Source: Alistipes shahii WAL 8301
Lineage (GTDB): Bacteria > Bacteroidota > Bacteroidia > Bacteroidales > Rikenellaceae
DNA: 64,000 bases
Direction of reading: 5' to 3'
Assembly: GCF_025145845.1 (NCBI RefSeq)
Contig: NZ_CP102253.1
Coordinates: 992,001-1,056,000, forward strand
The number at the start of each line of letters is the position of its first letter. Within the stretch, counting starts at the first letter, position 1. The position numbers and the translations under genes are program-made. Shown here one piece after another: positions 54,113-62,731 of this stretch. Under the pieces are notes generated by a model. That model worked only from the letters and a program-made list of their open reading frames with translations, was not told the DNA's origin and made no database searches.

Positions 54113-55096
54113 ATGAACGAAAGCCTGAAAGAACTCGCCGTCCGCTATTTCGAAGGACCCATCGCCCCCGAAGAAGAGTGCGAACTCTTCGGATTCCTCG
54201 CCGCCTCGCCGGAAAACGCCGCCCTGATGCGCGAATGGGAACGCGAATGGAAACAACGGCACGTGCCGTCGGCCGACGTCCTCCGTTCGCTCGCCCGGCT
54301 CAACGGAAAAATAGAACGGCGCGAGAACCGAATCCGCGCCCGCCGGCGCTGGCTGCGGTTCTCGGCGGCAGCAGCCGTGCTCATCCTGATCTCGGCCTTC
54401 ACCACCCGGCACCTCATACACACCGAAGACCCCGTGCAAATGTTCTCCGTACAGGCTCCCCAGGGAACCAACAGCCGCATATCGCTGCCCGACGGCAGCC
54501 AGGTGTGGCTCAACGCCGGATCGACCCTGAACTACCGGTCGGATTTCAACCGCTCGTCGCGCGACATCGGCCTTTCGGGCGAAGCCTACTTCGAGGTGGC
54601 CCGCAACGCCGACCTCCCCTTCCGGGTGCAGGCCCGGGGCTGCACGTTCACCGTGCTGGGCACCCGGTTCAACATCTCGGCCTACGACGAAGCCCCCGAC
54701 GTATTGGCCGCGCTGATGGAAGGCTCGCTGCAATTCGAATCGTCCCGCAGCACGGAAACGATGGTTCCGGGCGACCTGATCACCTACGACTGCCGGACGA
54801 TGGAGGCGTCGCGCAGGCAGGTCGACACCGACCAGTTCCGCAGCTGGATCGACGGCATCATCCGCTACGACGCGATCTCCCTCCCGGCCCTGCTCCGGCG
54901 GCTCGCCCGCGAATACGACGTGAAGATCGAACTCTGCACCGACGCGTTCGACGACAAGACCTTCCGCATATCGCTCACCGAGGCGCAGGACATCGAATCA
55001 ATCATGGGCGGGTTGTGCGACATCCTGCCGATCAGCGTCAGGCGCGACACCTGCGGTTACCGCGTCGACAGCCGCCCCCGAAAAACCGAACCCTGA
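54113..55096 (+). CDS. FecR-family anti-sigma factor (locus 3)
   Basis: A 327-residue inner-membrane protein from MNESLKELAVRYFEG; a start seven codons earlier (MRTTTDP, 54092) is also possible. One membrane helix lies at about 80-100. FecR domain: RISLPDGSQVWLNAGSTLNY, LSGEAYFEVARNADLPF and VLGTRFNISAY. C-terminal STN-contacting domain FRISLTEAQDIESIMGGL. Confidence 0.9.
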   Translation: MNESLKELAVRYFEGPIAPEEECELFGFLAASPENAALMREWEREWKQRHVPSADVLRSLARLNGKIERRENRIRARRRWLRFSAAAAVLILISAFTTRHLIHTEDPVQMFSVQAPQGTNSRISLPDGSQVWLNAGSTLNYRSDFNRSSRDIGLSGEAYFEVARNADLPFRVQARGCTFTVLGTRFNISAYDEAPDVLAALMEGSLQFESSRSTETMVPGDLITYDCRTMEASRRQVDTDQFRSWIDGIIRYDAISLPALLRRLAREYDVKIELCTDAFDDKTFRISLTEAQDIESIMGGLCDILPISVRRDTCGYRVDSRPRKTEP

Positions 55097-55134
55097 AAAA
55101 ACTTCTTTCCAAACAAACCTAAATCTTAAAACTT

Positions 55135-58100
55135 ATGCATGTAAATCTCCTATTCAAGAAGATTGCAGCGTTGATCCCGTGCCTGCTGCTGACAGTCGCC
55201 CTCAACGCGCAAACCGTCACCAAAGCCTTCCGGAGCGTTCCGCTGAAAACGGTGCTGGAAGAGGTGGAGCGGCAAACCGGCTACTCGATCCTCTTCGAAA
55301 ACGAGGACGTCGACGTCAGCAGGCCGGTCACGGCAACGTTCAAGGACGCGACGCTTCAGACCGTGCTCGACACGGTGCTCGACAAATCGCTGCGCTATAC
55401 CGTCAAAGGGGGGGGGAAACTGGTCACCATCTCCCGCCGCTCGCCGGTCTCCGCCCCGACGGCCCCGAACGGGGAGATGACCGTCGCCGGAACGGTCATC
55501 TCCTCGGCCGACAACCAGCCCATCGTCGGAGCCAACATCTATGTTGAGGGCACGAACGTCGGCACGACCACCGACGCCGGCGGCAACTACAAACTGACCG
55601 TGCCCGCTTCGGCCAAGACGGTCACCGTTTCGTTCCTGGGCTACGACACCAAGAAAATTTCCGTCCGGGACATCCACCTCTTCAAACTCATCACGCTGGC
55701 CGACGCTTCGAACAAACTCGAAGACGTGGTGGTGGTCGGCTTCGGCGTGCAGAAGAAAGAGTCGCTCGTGGGCGCCGTGCAGTCGGTCAAGCCGAGCGAC
55801 CTGCAAACCTCGTCGAGCAACCTCTCGACCTCGTTCAGCGGCAAGATCGCCGGCGTGATCGCCGTGCAGAAATCGGGCGAGCCGGGCGCCGACGGCGCCA
55901 ATTTCTGGATCCGCGGAATCTCGACCTTCGGATCGGGACAGTCGCCGCTGCTGATCCTCGACGGCGTGGAAATCACCAACCAGATGCTCAACAACATTCC
56001 GCCCGAGACCATCGAATCGTTCTCGGTGCTCAAGGACGCCACGGCAACAGCCCTTTACGGATCACGCGGCGCCAACGGCGTGATGCTCATCACCACCAAG
56101 AATGGCCGCGATTCGGAGAAGATGACCGTTAACGTGCGGGCTGAGTTGGGCGTGTCGGCCCCGACACGCATTCCTAAGATCGCCGACGGTGTAACCTTCA
56201 TGGAGACCTACAACGAGGCCTGTGCCACGCGCGGCGAGAATCCACGTTATAGCCGCGAAAAAATCATGGGCACTAAACTGGGGCTCGATCCCTACGTTTA
56301 TCCCAACGTAGATTGGTACGACATGCTTTTCAAAAACAGCACCTTCAACCAGAACTTCAACTTCAACATGACGGGCGGGGCCAAGAAGATCGACTATTTC
56401 CTCAATGCCTCGGCGTTTAATGAGAACGGTATCATGCGCGCCCCCTCCACCTCGAAGTTCGACACAAACATCAATTCGCAGAAATACCTTTTCCAAGCCA
56501 ACGTCTCGGCCGACGCCACCAAAACCACGCGCGTATCGCTGAAGATGAACACCCAGCTGCACTACAATCATGCACCCATCGAAAGCGTTGGTTCGCTTTT
56601 CACCTATGCGCTTTCGGCCCTGCCCTGCGAATTTCCGGCCACGCTACCCGGCGAGGAGACTGACACGTTCGTGCGTTTCGGCACCGCGAACGCTTGGGAT
56701 GGCAACACTTTCATCAACCCCTACGCCCAGCTCTGCCGCGGTTACAGCGATAAGTTCCGTGGCCATTTCACCTCGGCACTGACCGTCTGCCAGAACCTCG
56801 ACTTCGTCACCAAAGGGTTGAGCCTAACCGGCATGGCCACATTCTATAACCGCGTTTATTCGGCTGTCAACCGCTCGTTCACGCCGTTCATGTATCAACT
56901 CTCTAGCTACGACGTAGACGCTGACGGCAATTACAGCTACACGAGCTCCTCGACTAATACCGGCACAACCTATCTGGGAACCAGCCGCGGTCGCGATGGC
57001 TACCGGGAACTGGCGTTCCAGGTCAAACTCGACTATGCACGCACTTTCAATAAGAAGCATGACGTGGGCGCAACGTTTGTTTACCATCAAAAAGAGCGCA
57101 ACATGAATATTTCCGATGCCGAGGAGTATGCCTCGTTGCCCTACCGGCAACAGGGCCTCGCGGGCCGTGTTACCTACGGATTCGACAAGCGCTACCTGAT
57201 CGAAGCCAATTTCGGTTACAACGGTTCGGAGAATTTCGCTCCGGGCAAACGCTTTGGATTCTTCCCCTCGATCGCCGGCGGATGGGTGATCTCGAACGAG
57301 CCTTTCTGGAAGGGGATCAAAGATAAGGTCAACCTCTTCAAGGTGCGCGCTTCATACGGTCTGGTTGGCAACGACGTAATCTCATCGAACTACAAGGACC
57401 GCTTTCCCTACCTAAGTACCGTGGCCATGGATCAGTGGTACGATGTGATGATTGGAACCAACTTCGACCAAAAACGAGGCCCTATTCTTTCAATCTACGG
57501 CAACGAAAACGCCACCTGGGAGGAGAGCCGCAAACTTGACATCGGCGTGGAGATCGGTCTATTCGACAGTTTGAACATCATCTTCGACTGGTTTAAGGAG
57601 AAGCGTTCGGGCATCTTTATGCAGCGTTCGTCGCTACCCTCGTCGTTCGGCATGTCGGGCATCACCCCTTGGGGCAACATTGGTAAGGTGGACAACCGCG
57701 GCGTAGACATCTCGATCGACTATAACAAAGCTTTCTCCAAAGATCTGATCCTCTCGCTGCGCGGTACGTTCACCTACGCCCACAACGAGATCGTTTCGAT
57801 GGACGAACCCCAATACAAGTGGGGCTACCAATACAAGAAAGGCCACCCGATCAACTCGATTAACTGTCTGATCGCCGAGGGACTCTATCGGGATGAGGAA
57901 GATATCGCTTCGTCACCCAAGAGCGTCTACGCGACCCGCTATCCACTCCAGCCCGGCGACATTAAATACAAGGACTTGAACAATGACGAGGTCATCGACG
58001 ACAACGACAAGTGCTGGAATGGCAACCCGACAGTCCCGGAGATCATATACGGATTCGGATTCTCGCTCAAATACAAGGGTTTCGACTGTTCGGCGTTCTT

Positions 58101-58491
58101 CCAAGGCCAGGGAAAAGTTTCAATTATCATGTATGATGCCCATCCTTTCTCGACTAAGGCCAAGCCGGGATTCGGGCTGATGCAATGGATCGCTGACGAA
58201 CATTGGAGCGAGTCGAGCCCTGATCCCGACGCCAAATATCCGCGTCTCTCCTCGCAATGGAACGAACACAACGGCCAAGCCAACACGCTCTACGTGCGCA
58301 ACGGCAAGATGCTACGTCTGAAGACCGCTGAAATCGGCTATTCCTACAAAATGATGCGTGTCTACGTTTCAGGAACCAATCTGCTGACTTTCTCACCATT
58401 CAAATACTGGGACCCCGAAAAAGGTTCGGGCAACGGATTGAGCTATCCGCTCCAACGGACGTTCAACCTCGGGTTCCAATTCAACTTCTAA
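55135..58491 (+). CDS. SusC/RagA-family TonB-dependent transporter with STN domain (locus 3)
   Basis: A 1118-residue transporter. Signal peptide to about residue 26, STN domain about 27-98 with the Gly-Gly-Gly of the G9 run at 92-94, carboxypeptidase-regulatory-like domain about 112-190, TonB-box-like DVVVVGFGVQKKES, plug, and barrel ending TFNLGFQFNF. Codon use changes within the gene: up to about base 56,090 third positions are almost all G or C, while afterwards A and T are frequent. The change lies in the highly conserved plug (GSRGANGVMLITTKNGRDSE). Confidence 0.93.
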   Translation: MHVNLLFKKIAALIPCLLLTVALNAQTVTKAFRSVPLKTVLEEVERQTGYSILFENEDVDVSRPVTATFKDATLQTVLDTVLDKSLRYTVKGGGKLVTISRRSPVSAPTAPNGEMTVAGTVISSADNQPIVGANIYVEGTNVGTTTDAGGNYKLTVPASAKTVTVSFLGYDTKKISVRDIHLFKLITLADASNKLEDVVVVGFGVQKKESLVGAVQSVKPSDLQTSSSNLSTSFSGKIAGVIAVQKSGEPGADGANFWIRGISTFGSGQSPLLILDGVEITNQMLNNIPPETIESFSVLKDATATALYGSRGANGVMLITTKNGRDSEKMTVNVRAELGVSAPTRIPKIADGVTFMETYNEACATRGENPRYSREKIMGTKLGLDPYVYPNVDWYDMLFKNSTFNQNFNFNMTGGAKKIDYFLNASAFNENGIMRAPSTSKFDTNINSQKYLFQANVSADATKTTRVSLKMNTQLHYNHAPIESVGSLFTYALSALPCEFPATLPGEETDTFVRFGTANAWDGNTFINPYAQLCRGYSDKFRGHFTSALTVCQNLDFVTKGLSLTGMATFYNRVYSAVNRSFTPFMYQLSSYDVDADGNYSYTSSSTNTGTTYLGTSRGRDGYRELAFQVKLDYARTFNKKHDVGATFVYHQKERNMNISDAEEYASLPYRQQGLAGRVTYGFDKRYLIEANFGYNGSENFAPGKRFGFFPSIAGGWVISNEPFWKGIKDKVNLFKVRASYGLVGNDVISSNYKDRFPYLSTVAMDQWYDVMIGTNFDQKRGPILSIYGNENATWEESRKLDIGVEIGLFDSLNIIFDWFKEKRSGIFMQRSSLPSSFGMSGITPWGNIGKVDNRGVDISIDYNKAFSKDLILSLRGTFTYAHNEIVSMDEPQYKWGYQYKKGHPINSINCLIAEGLYRDEEDIASSPKSVYATRYPLQPGDIKYKDLNNDEVIDDNDKCWNGNPTVPEIIYGFGFSLKYKGFDCSAFFQGQGKVSIIMYDAHPFSTKAKPGFGLMQWIADEHWSESSPDPDAKYPRLSSQWNEHNGQANTLYVRNGKMLRLKTAEIGYSYKMMRVYVSGTNLLTFSPFKYWDPEKGSGNGLSYPLQRTFNLGFQFNF
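55408..55416 (+). repeat. Poly-G tract (G9) in SusC 3
   Basis: Nine G encoding Gly92-Gly94 near the end of the STN domain, in frame, at the same structural place as the tract in SusC 2. Confidence 0.9.
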
Positions 58492-58507
58492 ACAATACCG
58501 CACGACC

Positions 58508-60391
58508 ATGAAAAACATACTGATCACGCTTTCATTCCTGTTGCTGCTCACCTCATGCGAATACCTCGATGTCGTTCCCGAAGGCAAGGCCACGCAGGAC
58601 GACATTTGGAAAACGACGCAACAGGCCGAGAAATACCGCTACTACATGCGCACTTACATGCCCAACCTGATTGGATATGACTGGTCGCCCGATCAGTTCG
58701 CCGGCGACGACATGATAACCGGCGGTGTGGGTACAACCTACTGGTTTTCCAGCAAGAGTCTCATCTACGGTGAGGAGAATGCTAATGTCACCTATTTCGG
58801 CAGATGGGCGCCTTACAGTACGAGCGGCGGTACAAACTATGACATCTACCGCGGCATCCGCTATGCCTTTTACTTGTTGGACAACGTCTACAAGGTACCG
58901 GCTATCAGTCCGGAGAATGCCGCCCGTTATGCCGGCGAAGCATGGTATTTGATCGGGTACTACCACCAATTGTTACTGGAATATTATGGTCCTATCATTC
59001 TGGTCAAAAGATACATTCCCAACGACGCCCCCGATTCGGAAATCTTTGTCCCCCGCTCGCCCTACGACGAGTGTGTGAAATACATAGCCGAATGCTATGA
59101 CAAGGCAGCCGAACTGCTGCCCGAAACGGTCATCGATACCGAATTAGGACTTCCGACCAGGATGTCGGCACTGAGCTACAAGGCCCGCCTGCTACTCTAT
59201 GCCGCCTCTCCGCTGGTCAACGGCAACTCCGACTATGTCGGATTCGACAATCACGACGGCACGCCGCTGATGAACACGACTTATGATCCCGAGAAATGGA
59301 AAAAGGCGATGGAGGCTGCGGCTGAAGCCATTTCTGTAGCCGAGAAATTCAACTCCGAACTCGGCCGGCAAAACTTCATGCTCTACACTTCGGCTGATTC
59401 GAGTCTGCCCAATGACGAGCGCGGTCGCCGCAACTACCGTGATGCCTTCACCAAAGAGCATTGGAACGGACTCGAATTTATCGAAGCCAAAGGCGACCGT
59501 GGTGGCTGTCAGACCCTGCAACAGTTGATGGGGCCCCGCCCGATCGCCAACAACATGTCGTTAGGCTGGAAGACCACCTCGGTTCCGACTATGGAGGCCG
59601 TCGAAATGTACTACACGAAGAACGGACTTCCGTGGGAGGACGACCCCGAAACCAAAGATATTGACCCCTATGCCTACAACGCCGAAGCCGGCACGGTCAA
59701 CCTGCATCTCTACAAGGAACCGCGGTTCTATGCCTCAGTGGGTTACGACCGCGGCACGTATGAGATTGACGGCAAAGAAATCACGCTCTATCTGCGCGGC
59801 GGTGAATTGCATGGATCAACGCTCAAGGAGACCGATGAATATCAGAGTTGTACGGGTTATCTTTGCCAGAAATGGATTCCCAAGGCTTCAACCTACAGCA
59901 TTCCGAGCAATTCGTTCAGTTTCTACTATTACGCTTACCCCTATCTGCGTCTGCCCGAACTCTACTTGAGCTATGCAGAAGCCGATTTCGAATATAACGG
60001 ATCGCTGAGCACACAGAGTCTCGAATATATCAACCTGGTGCGCAAGCGTTGCGGCCTGCCTACGTTCCAAGCTTCGTGGGCCCTTGCCGGAGGCATTCCC
60101 ACGGGTCAAAAACTGCGTAAGGTACTCCATCAGGAGCGCTCAATCGAGTTTCTGTTCGAAGGTCGCCGTTTCCACGACCTGCGCCGCTGGAAGGAAGCTC
60201 CCGAAGTGATGAACAAACAACCTCGCTCGTGGAACCGCGACGGAAAAACCGCCGAGGAGTTCTACCAGGTGATCGAAGCCAATCAGGGCGGACGTGTCCG
60301 TATCTTCGAGTCCCCGAAGAGCTATTGGATGGCAGTGCCGATGAGCGAAATCAATAAAAATCCGAATCTGGTGCAGAATCCCGGCTATTGA
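58508..60391 (+). CDS. SusD/RagB-family nutrient-binding lipoprotein (locus 3)
   Basis: A 627-residue lipoprotein (LLTSC, Cys17), long for the family. The mature N-terminus CEYLDVVPEGKATQDDIWKT and C-terminal FLFEGRRFHDLRRWKEAP and YWMAVPMSEINKNPNLVQNPGY are typical. It follows SusC 3 by 16 bases. Codon use is of the lower-GC type. Confidence 0.93.
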   Translation: MKNILITLSFLLLLTSCEYLDVVPEGKATQDDIWKTTQQAEKYRYYMRTYMPNLIGYDWSPDQFAGDDMITGGVGTTYWFSSKSLIYGEENANVTYFGRWAPYSTSGGTNYDIYRGIRYAFYLLDNVYKVPAISPENAARYAGEAWYLIGYYHQLLLEYYGPIILVKRYIPNDAPDSEIFVPRSPYDECVKYIAECYDKAAELLPETVIDTELGLPTRMSALSYKARLLLYAASPLVNGNSDYVGFDNHDGTPLMNTTYDPEKWKKAMEAAAEAISVAEKFNSELGRQNFMLYTSADSSLPNDERGRRNYRDAFTKEHWNGLEFIEAKGDRGGCQTLQQLMGPRPIANNMSLGWKTTSVPTMEAVEMYYTKNGLPWEDDPETKDIDPYAYNAEAGTVNLHLYKEPRFYASVGYDRGTYEIDGKEITLYLRGGELHGSTLKETDEYQSCTGYLCQKWIPKASTYSIPSNSFSFYYYAYPYLRLPELYLSYAEADFEYNGSLSTQSLEYINLVRKRCGLPTFQASWALAGGIPTGQKLRKVLHQERSIEFLFEGRRFHDLRRWKEAPEVMNKQPRSWNRDGKTAEEFYQVIEANQGGRVRIFESPKSYWMAVPMSEINKNPNLVQNPGY

Positions 60392-60419
60392 TCGTTTTAC
60401 ACGCTAAAAATCAAATCTC

Positions 60420-61385
60420 ATGAAAAAATACTTTTCGATACTTTACTGTCTCGCCGCGCTTGCCGCCGGATGCGACGACAACAACAAGGAGGCCCTCGCA
60501 TTTGACCTGTCGACCGACGAATGGTCGTTTGCCAAGGAGGGCGGCACGCAAAACCTGATCGTTTTAGCCCCCGGAGTGTGGAAGGTTTCCGAGAAACCGG
60601 ATTGGTGCACGCTGATCCCGGAGGGTGCCGAAAGATCGCGGGAAGTCAAGATCAACTGCTCGGCCAATACCGGAAAAAAGCGCGAGGGAACGCTTGTGCT
60701 GACCTGTGGCGATGAAACCCGCACGATTGCCGTGTTCCAGCAGGGAGCCTACATTGTAAAAGGCTTCCCCGTCGAATGGCTTTTTACGGCCGACTACTAT
60801 GCCACAGGGAAATATACCAATGCCTTCGTCTTCGACAACGCCCTTCCGGCTGAAATCGGCGAAGGAACGATCAGCTATGTCCAAGATGCCGCGAATACGC
60901 GTACCATCCAAAAAGTTGTCGGCACAACCGGCCACCCTTATCTCTCAGGTTCTCTGACGGGCGATTACTGGCTTTTCCAGATTCCGGTCAAGGAGACGCT
61001 GCCTGCCGGTACAGTGATGCACATCAAGTTCATCACCCGTTCAGCGGCTGGAGCAGCCCGCTACTGGTCGCTTGAATACCTTGACAACGAAAGTTGGAAA
61101 CCCATTTCTGCACAGCGCACCGCCCAAGTAGCCGGAGAATCAGTAATCTATACGCTCGATTTGGTCACAGACCTCACGGGCAACAAGAGAGTAGGTTCGG
61201 ACAACGCACAGATCGACAATGATTTCACACTGAGCGCTCAGATCACTGCAGGCAACCGGTTGCAATGCCGGTTGCGCTGCGCTGCCGACATCGCCTGCAA
61301 CGGTGAGAATCCCAACACAGGCAACCACCGTCTGGCAGGTGCCGTGGGAACCTCGCCGATAATCAGCGTCGTCTCCATTGACTGA
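60420..61385 (+). CDS. BACON-domain lipoprotein (probable surface glycan-binding protein)
   Basis: A 321-residue lipoprotein (AAGC, Cys18). Residues about 25-110 form a BACON domain (FAKEGGTQNLIVLAPGVWKV, CTLIPEG, LTCGDETRTIAVFQQGAY). The remaining 200 residues are a separate beta-rich domain, probably the binding module. Position after SusD agrees with a surface glycan-binding protein of a polysaccharide utilisation locus. Confidence 0.78.
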   Translation: MKKYFSILYCLAALAAGCDDNNKEALAFDLSTDEWSFAKEGGTQNLIVLAPGVWKVSEKPDWCTLIPEGAERSREVKINCSANTGKKREGTLVLTCGDETRTIAVFQQGAYIVKGFPVEWLFTADYYATGKYTNAFVFDNALPAEIGEGTISYVQDAANTRTIQKVVGTTGHPYLSGSLTGDYWLFQIPVKETLPAGTVMHIKFITRSAAGAARYWSLEYLDNESWKPISAQRTAQVAGESVIYTLDLVTDLTGNKRVGSDNAQIDNDFTLSAQITAGNRLQCRLRCAADIACNGENPNTGNHRLAGAVGTSPIISVVSID

Positions 61386-61452
61386 TTTTTTGTCACGAGA
61401 GCGGGCGGGCCGGGCCGAAGCCCTTCCGCCCGGTCTCTTAATAACCGAACTT

Positions 61453-62562
61453 ATGGAACCGAACGAAAGACTGCTTTCATTGGATACCCTGCGGGGTTTT
61501 GACATGCTTTTCATCATGGGTTTTGCAGGCCTTATTACCGCAATATGTGCCCTTTGGCCCAATCCCATGACCGACGCCATAGCCCGGCAGATGGGTCATG
61601 TATCGTGGAACGGGCTGACCCAGCACGACACGATCTTCCCGCTATTTCTCTTCATCGCCGGAGTATCATTTCCTTTTTCGCTGTCCAAACAACGCGCCAG
61701 TGGAATCAGCGAAAGACGGATTCTGTTCAAGGTCATCCGCCGGGGAATGACGCTCATTGTTTTGGGAATGATCTACAATGGACTATTCCGCTTCGACTTC
61801 GCATCGCTGCGCGTGGCGAGCGTGTTGGGCCGGATCGGACTGGCGTGGATGTTCGCCTCCCTGCTTTACATGTATTGCAAAGTGCGCACACGAGCTGTTT
61901 TCGCGGCCGTCGTGCTGATCGGCTATTCGCTGCTGATGTACCTCGTCGTCGCACCCGACGCACCCGACGGCACCGATCCGCTTTCGGTAGCCGGGAATAT
62001 CGCCGGATGGGTAGACCGCCAATGGCTTCCCGGGACATTCGCCTGTGGGTCGTTCGATCCCGAGGGATTGCTAAGCACGCTTCCGGCCATCGTCTCGGCA
62101 TTGTTTGGCATGTTCACGGGCGAATTTCTGCTCCGGAAACGGTCGTCGCTCAGCGGCGAACAGATTGCACTTTGCATGGCGCTGGCCGCGGTGGCCATCA
62201 CGGTAATTGGAATCATCTGGAATTGCTGGATACCCATAAACAAAAAACTATGGAGCAGTTCGTTCACCTGCGTGGTAACGGGCTATTCCTTGGGATTGTT
62301 TGCATTGTTCTACTACCTGATCGACGTGCGGGGCTGGAAACGGTGGACTTTTTTCTTCCGCGTAATAGGGTTGAATTCCATCACGATCTATCTGGCGCAA
62401 CGAATCGTCGGGTTCGGCGGCATTGCGAATTTCTTTTTCGGCGGGGCGGCTTCCCATTGTCCCGAAGCGATAGCACGGGTGATCAGCAACGCAGGCTATG
62501 TCGCCATATGTTGGCTGTTTCTCTATTTTCTCTACCGAAAAAGCACATTCTTGAAAGTTTAA
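61453..62562 (+). CDS. DUF5009-type membrane acyltransferase (HGSNAT/NagX-like)
   Basis: A 369-residue polytopic membrane protein with about ten hydrophobic segments. The start MEPNERLLSLDTLRGFDMLFI matches the conserved N-terminus of the heparan-alpha-glucosaminide N-acetyltransferase-like family; the longer frame (from 61378) overlaps the previous gene. A conserved His lies in LTQHDTIFPLFLFIAGVSFPFS. Such proteins are thought to move acetyl groups across the inner membrane onto sugars. Being inside a locus with a GH27 enzyme, it may modify or process a sugar released from the substrate (inference). Confidence 0.8.
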   Translation: MEPNERLLSLDTLRGFDMLFIMGFAGLITAICALWPNPMTDAIARQMGHVSWNGLTQHDTIFPLFLFIAGVSFPFSLSKQRASGISERRILFKVIRRGMTLIVLGMIYNGLFRFDFASLRVASVLGRIGLAWMFASLLYMYCKVRTRAVFAAVVLIGYSLLMYLVVAPDAPDGTDPLSVAGNIAGWVDRQWLPGTFACGSFDPEGLLSTLPAIVSALFGMFTGEFLLRKRSSLSGEQIALCMALAAVAITVIGIIWNCWIPINKKLWSSSFTCVVTGYSLGLFALFYYLIDVRGWKRWTFFFRVIGLNSITIYLAQRIVGFGGIANFFFGGAASHCPEAIARVISNAGYVAICWLFLYFLYRKSTFLKV

Positions 62563-62731
62563 CCCATCTAAAATGGCCAGCTGTATCTTCCAATACAAGC
62601 CAACGTTCGTCTGCCGAGATTTCAATAAAGGCTAATTACACAGGGGATTGGGAGATTCTATCTTCCGCATTGCGACTAATCCAAAATCACAAAACGAACC
62701 AAAAAGTGAAGGTTCTTAATTAAAATAAATC
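62563..62731 (+). other. Gap before the alpha-galactosidase gene
   Basis: About 170 bases of lower GC with no supported gene. No TAnnTTTG element or strong hairpin is obvious. Confidence 0.3.
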
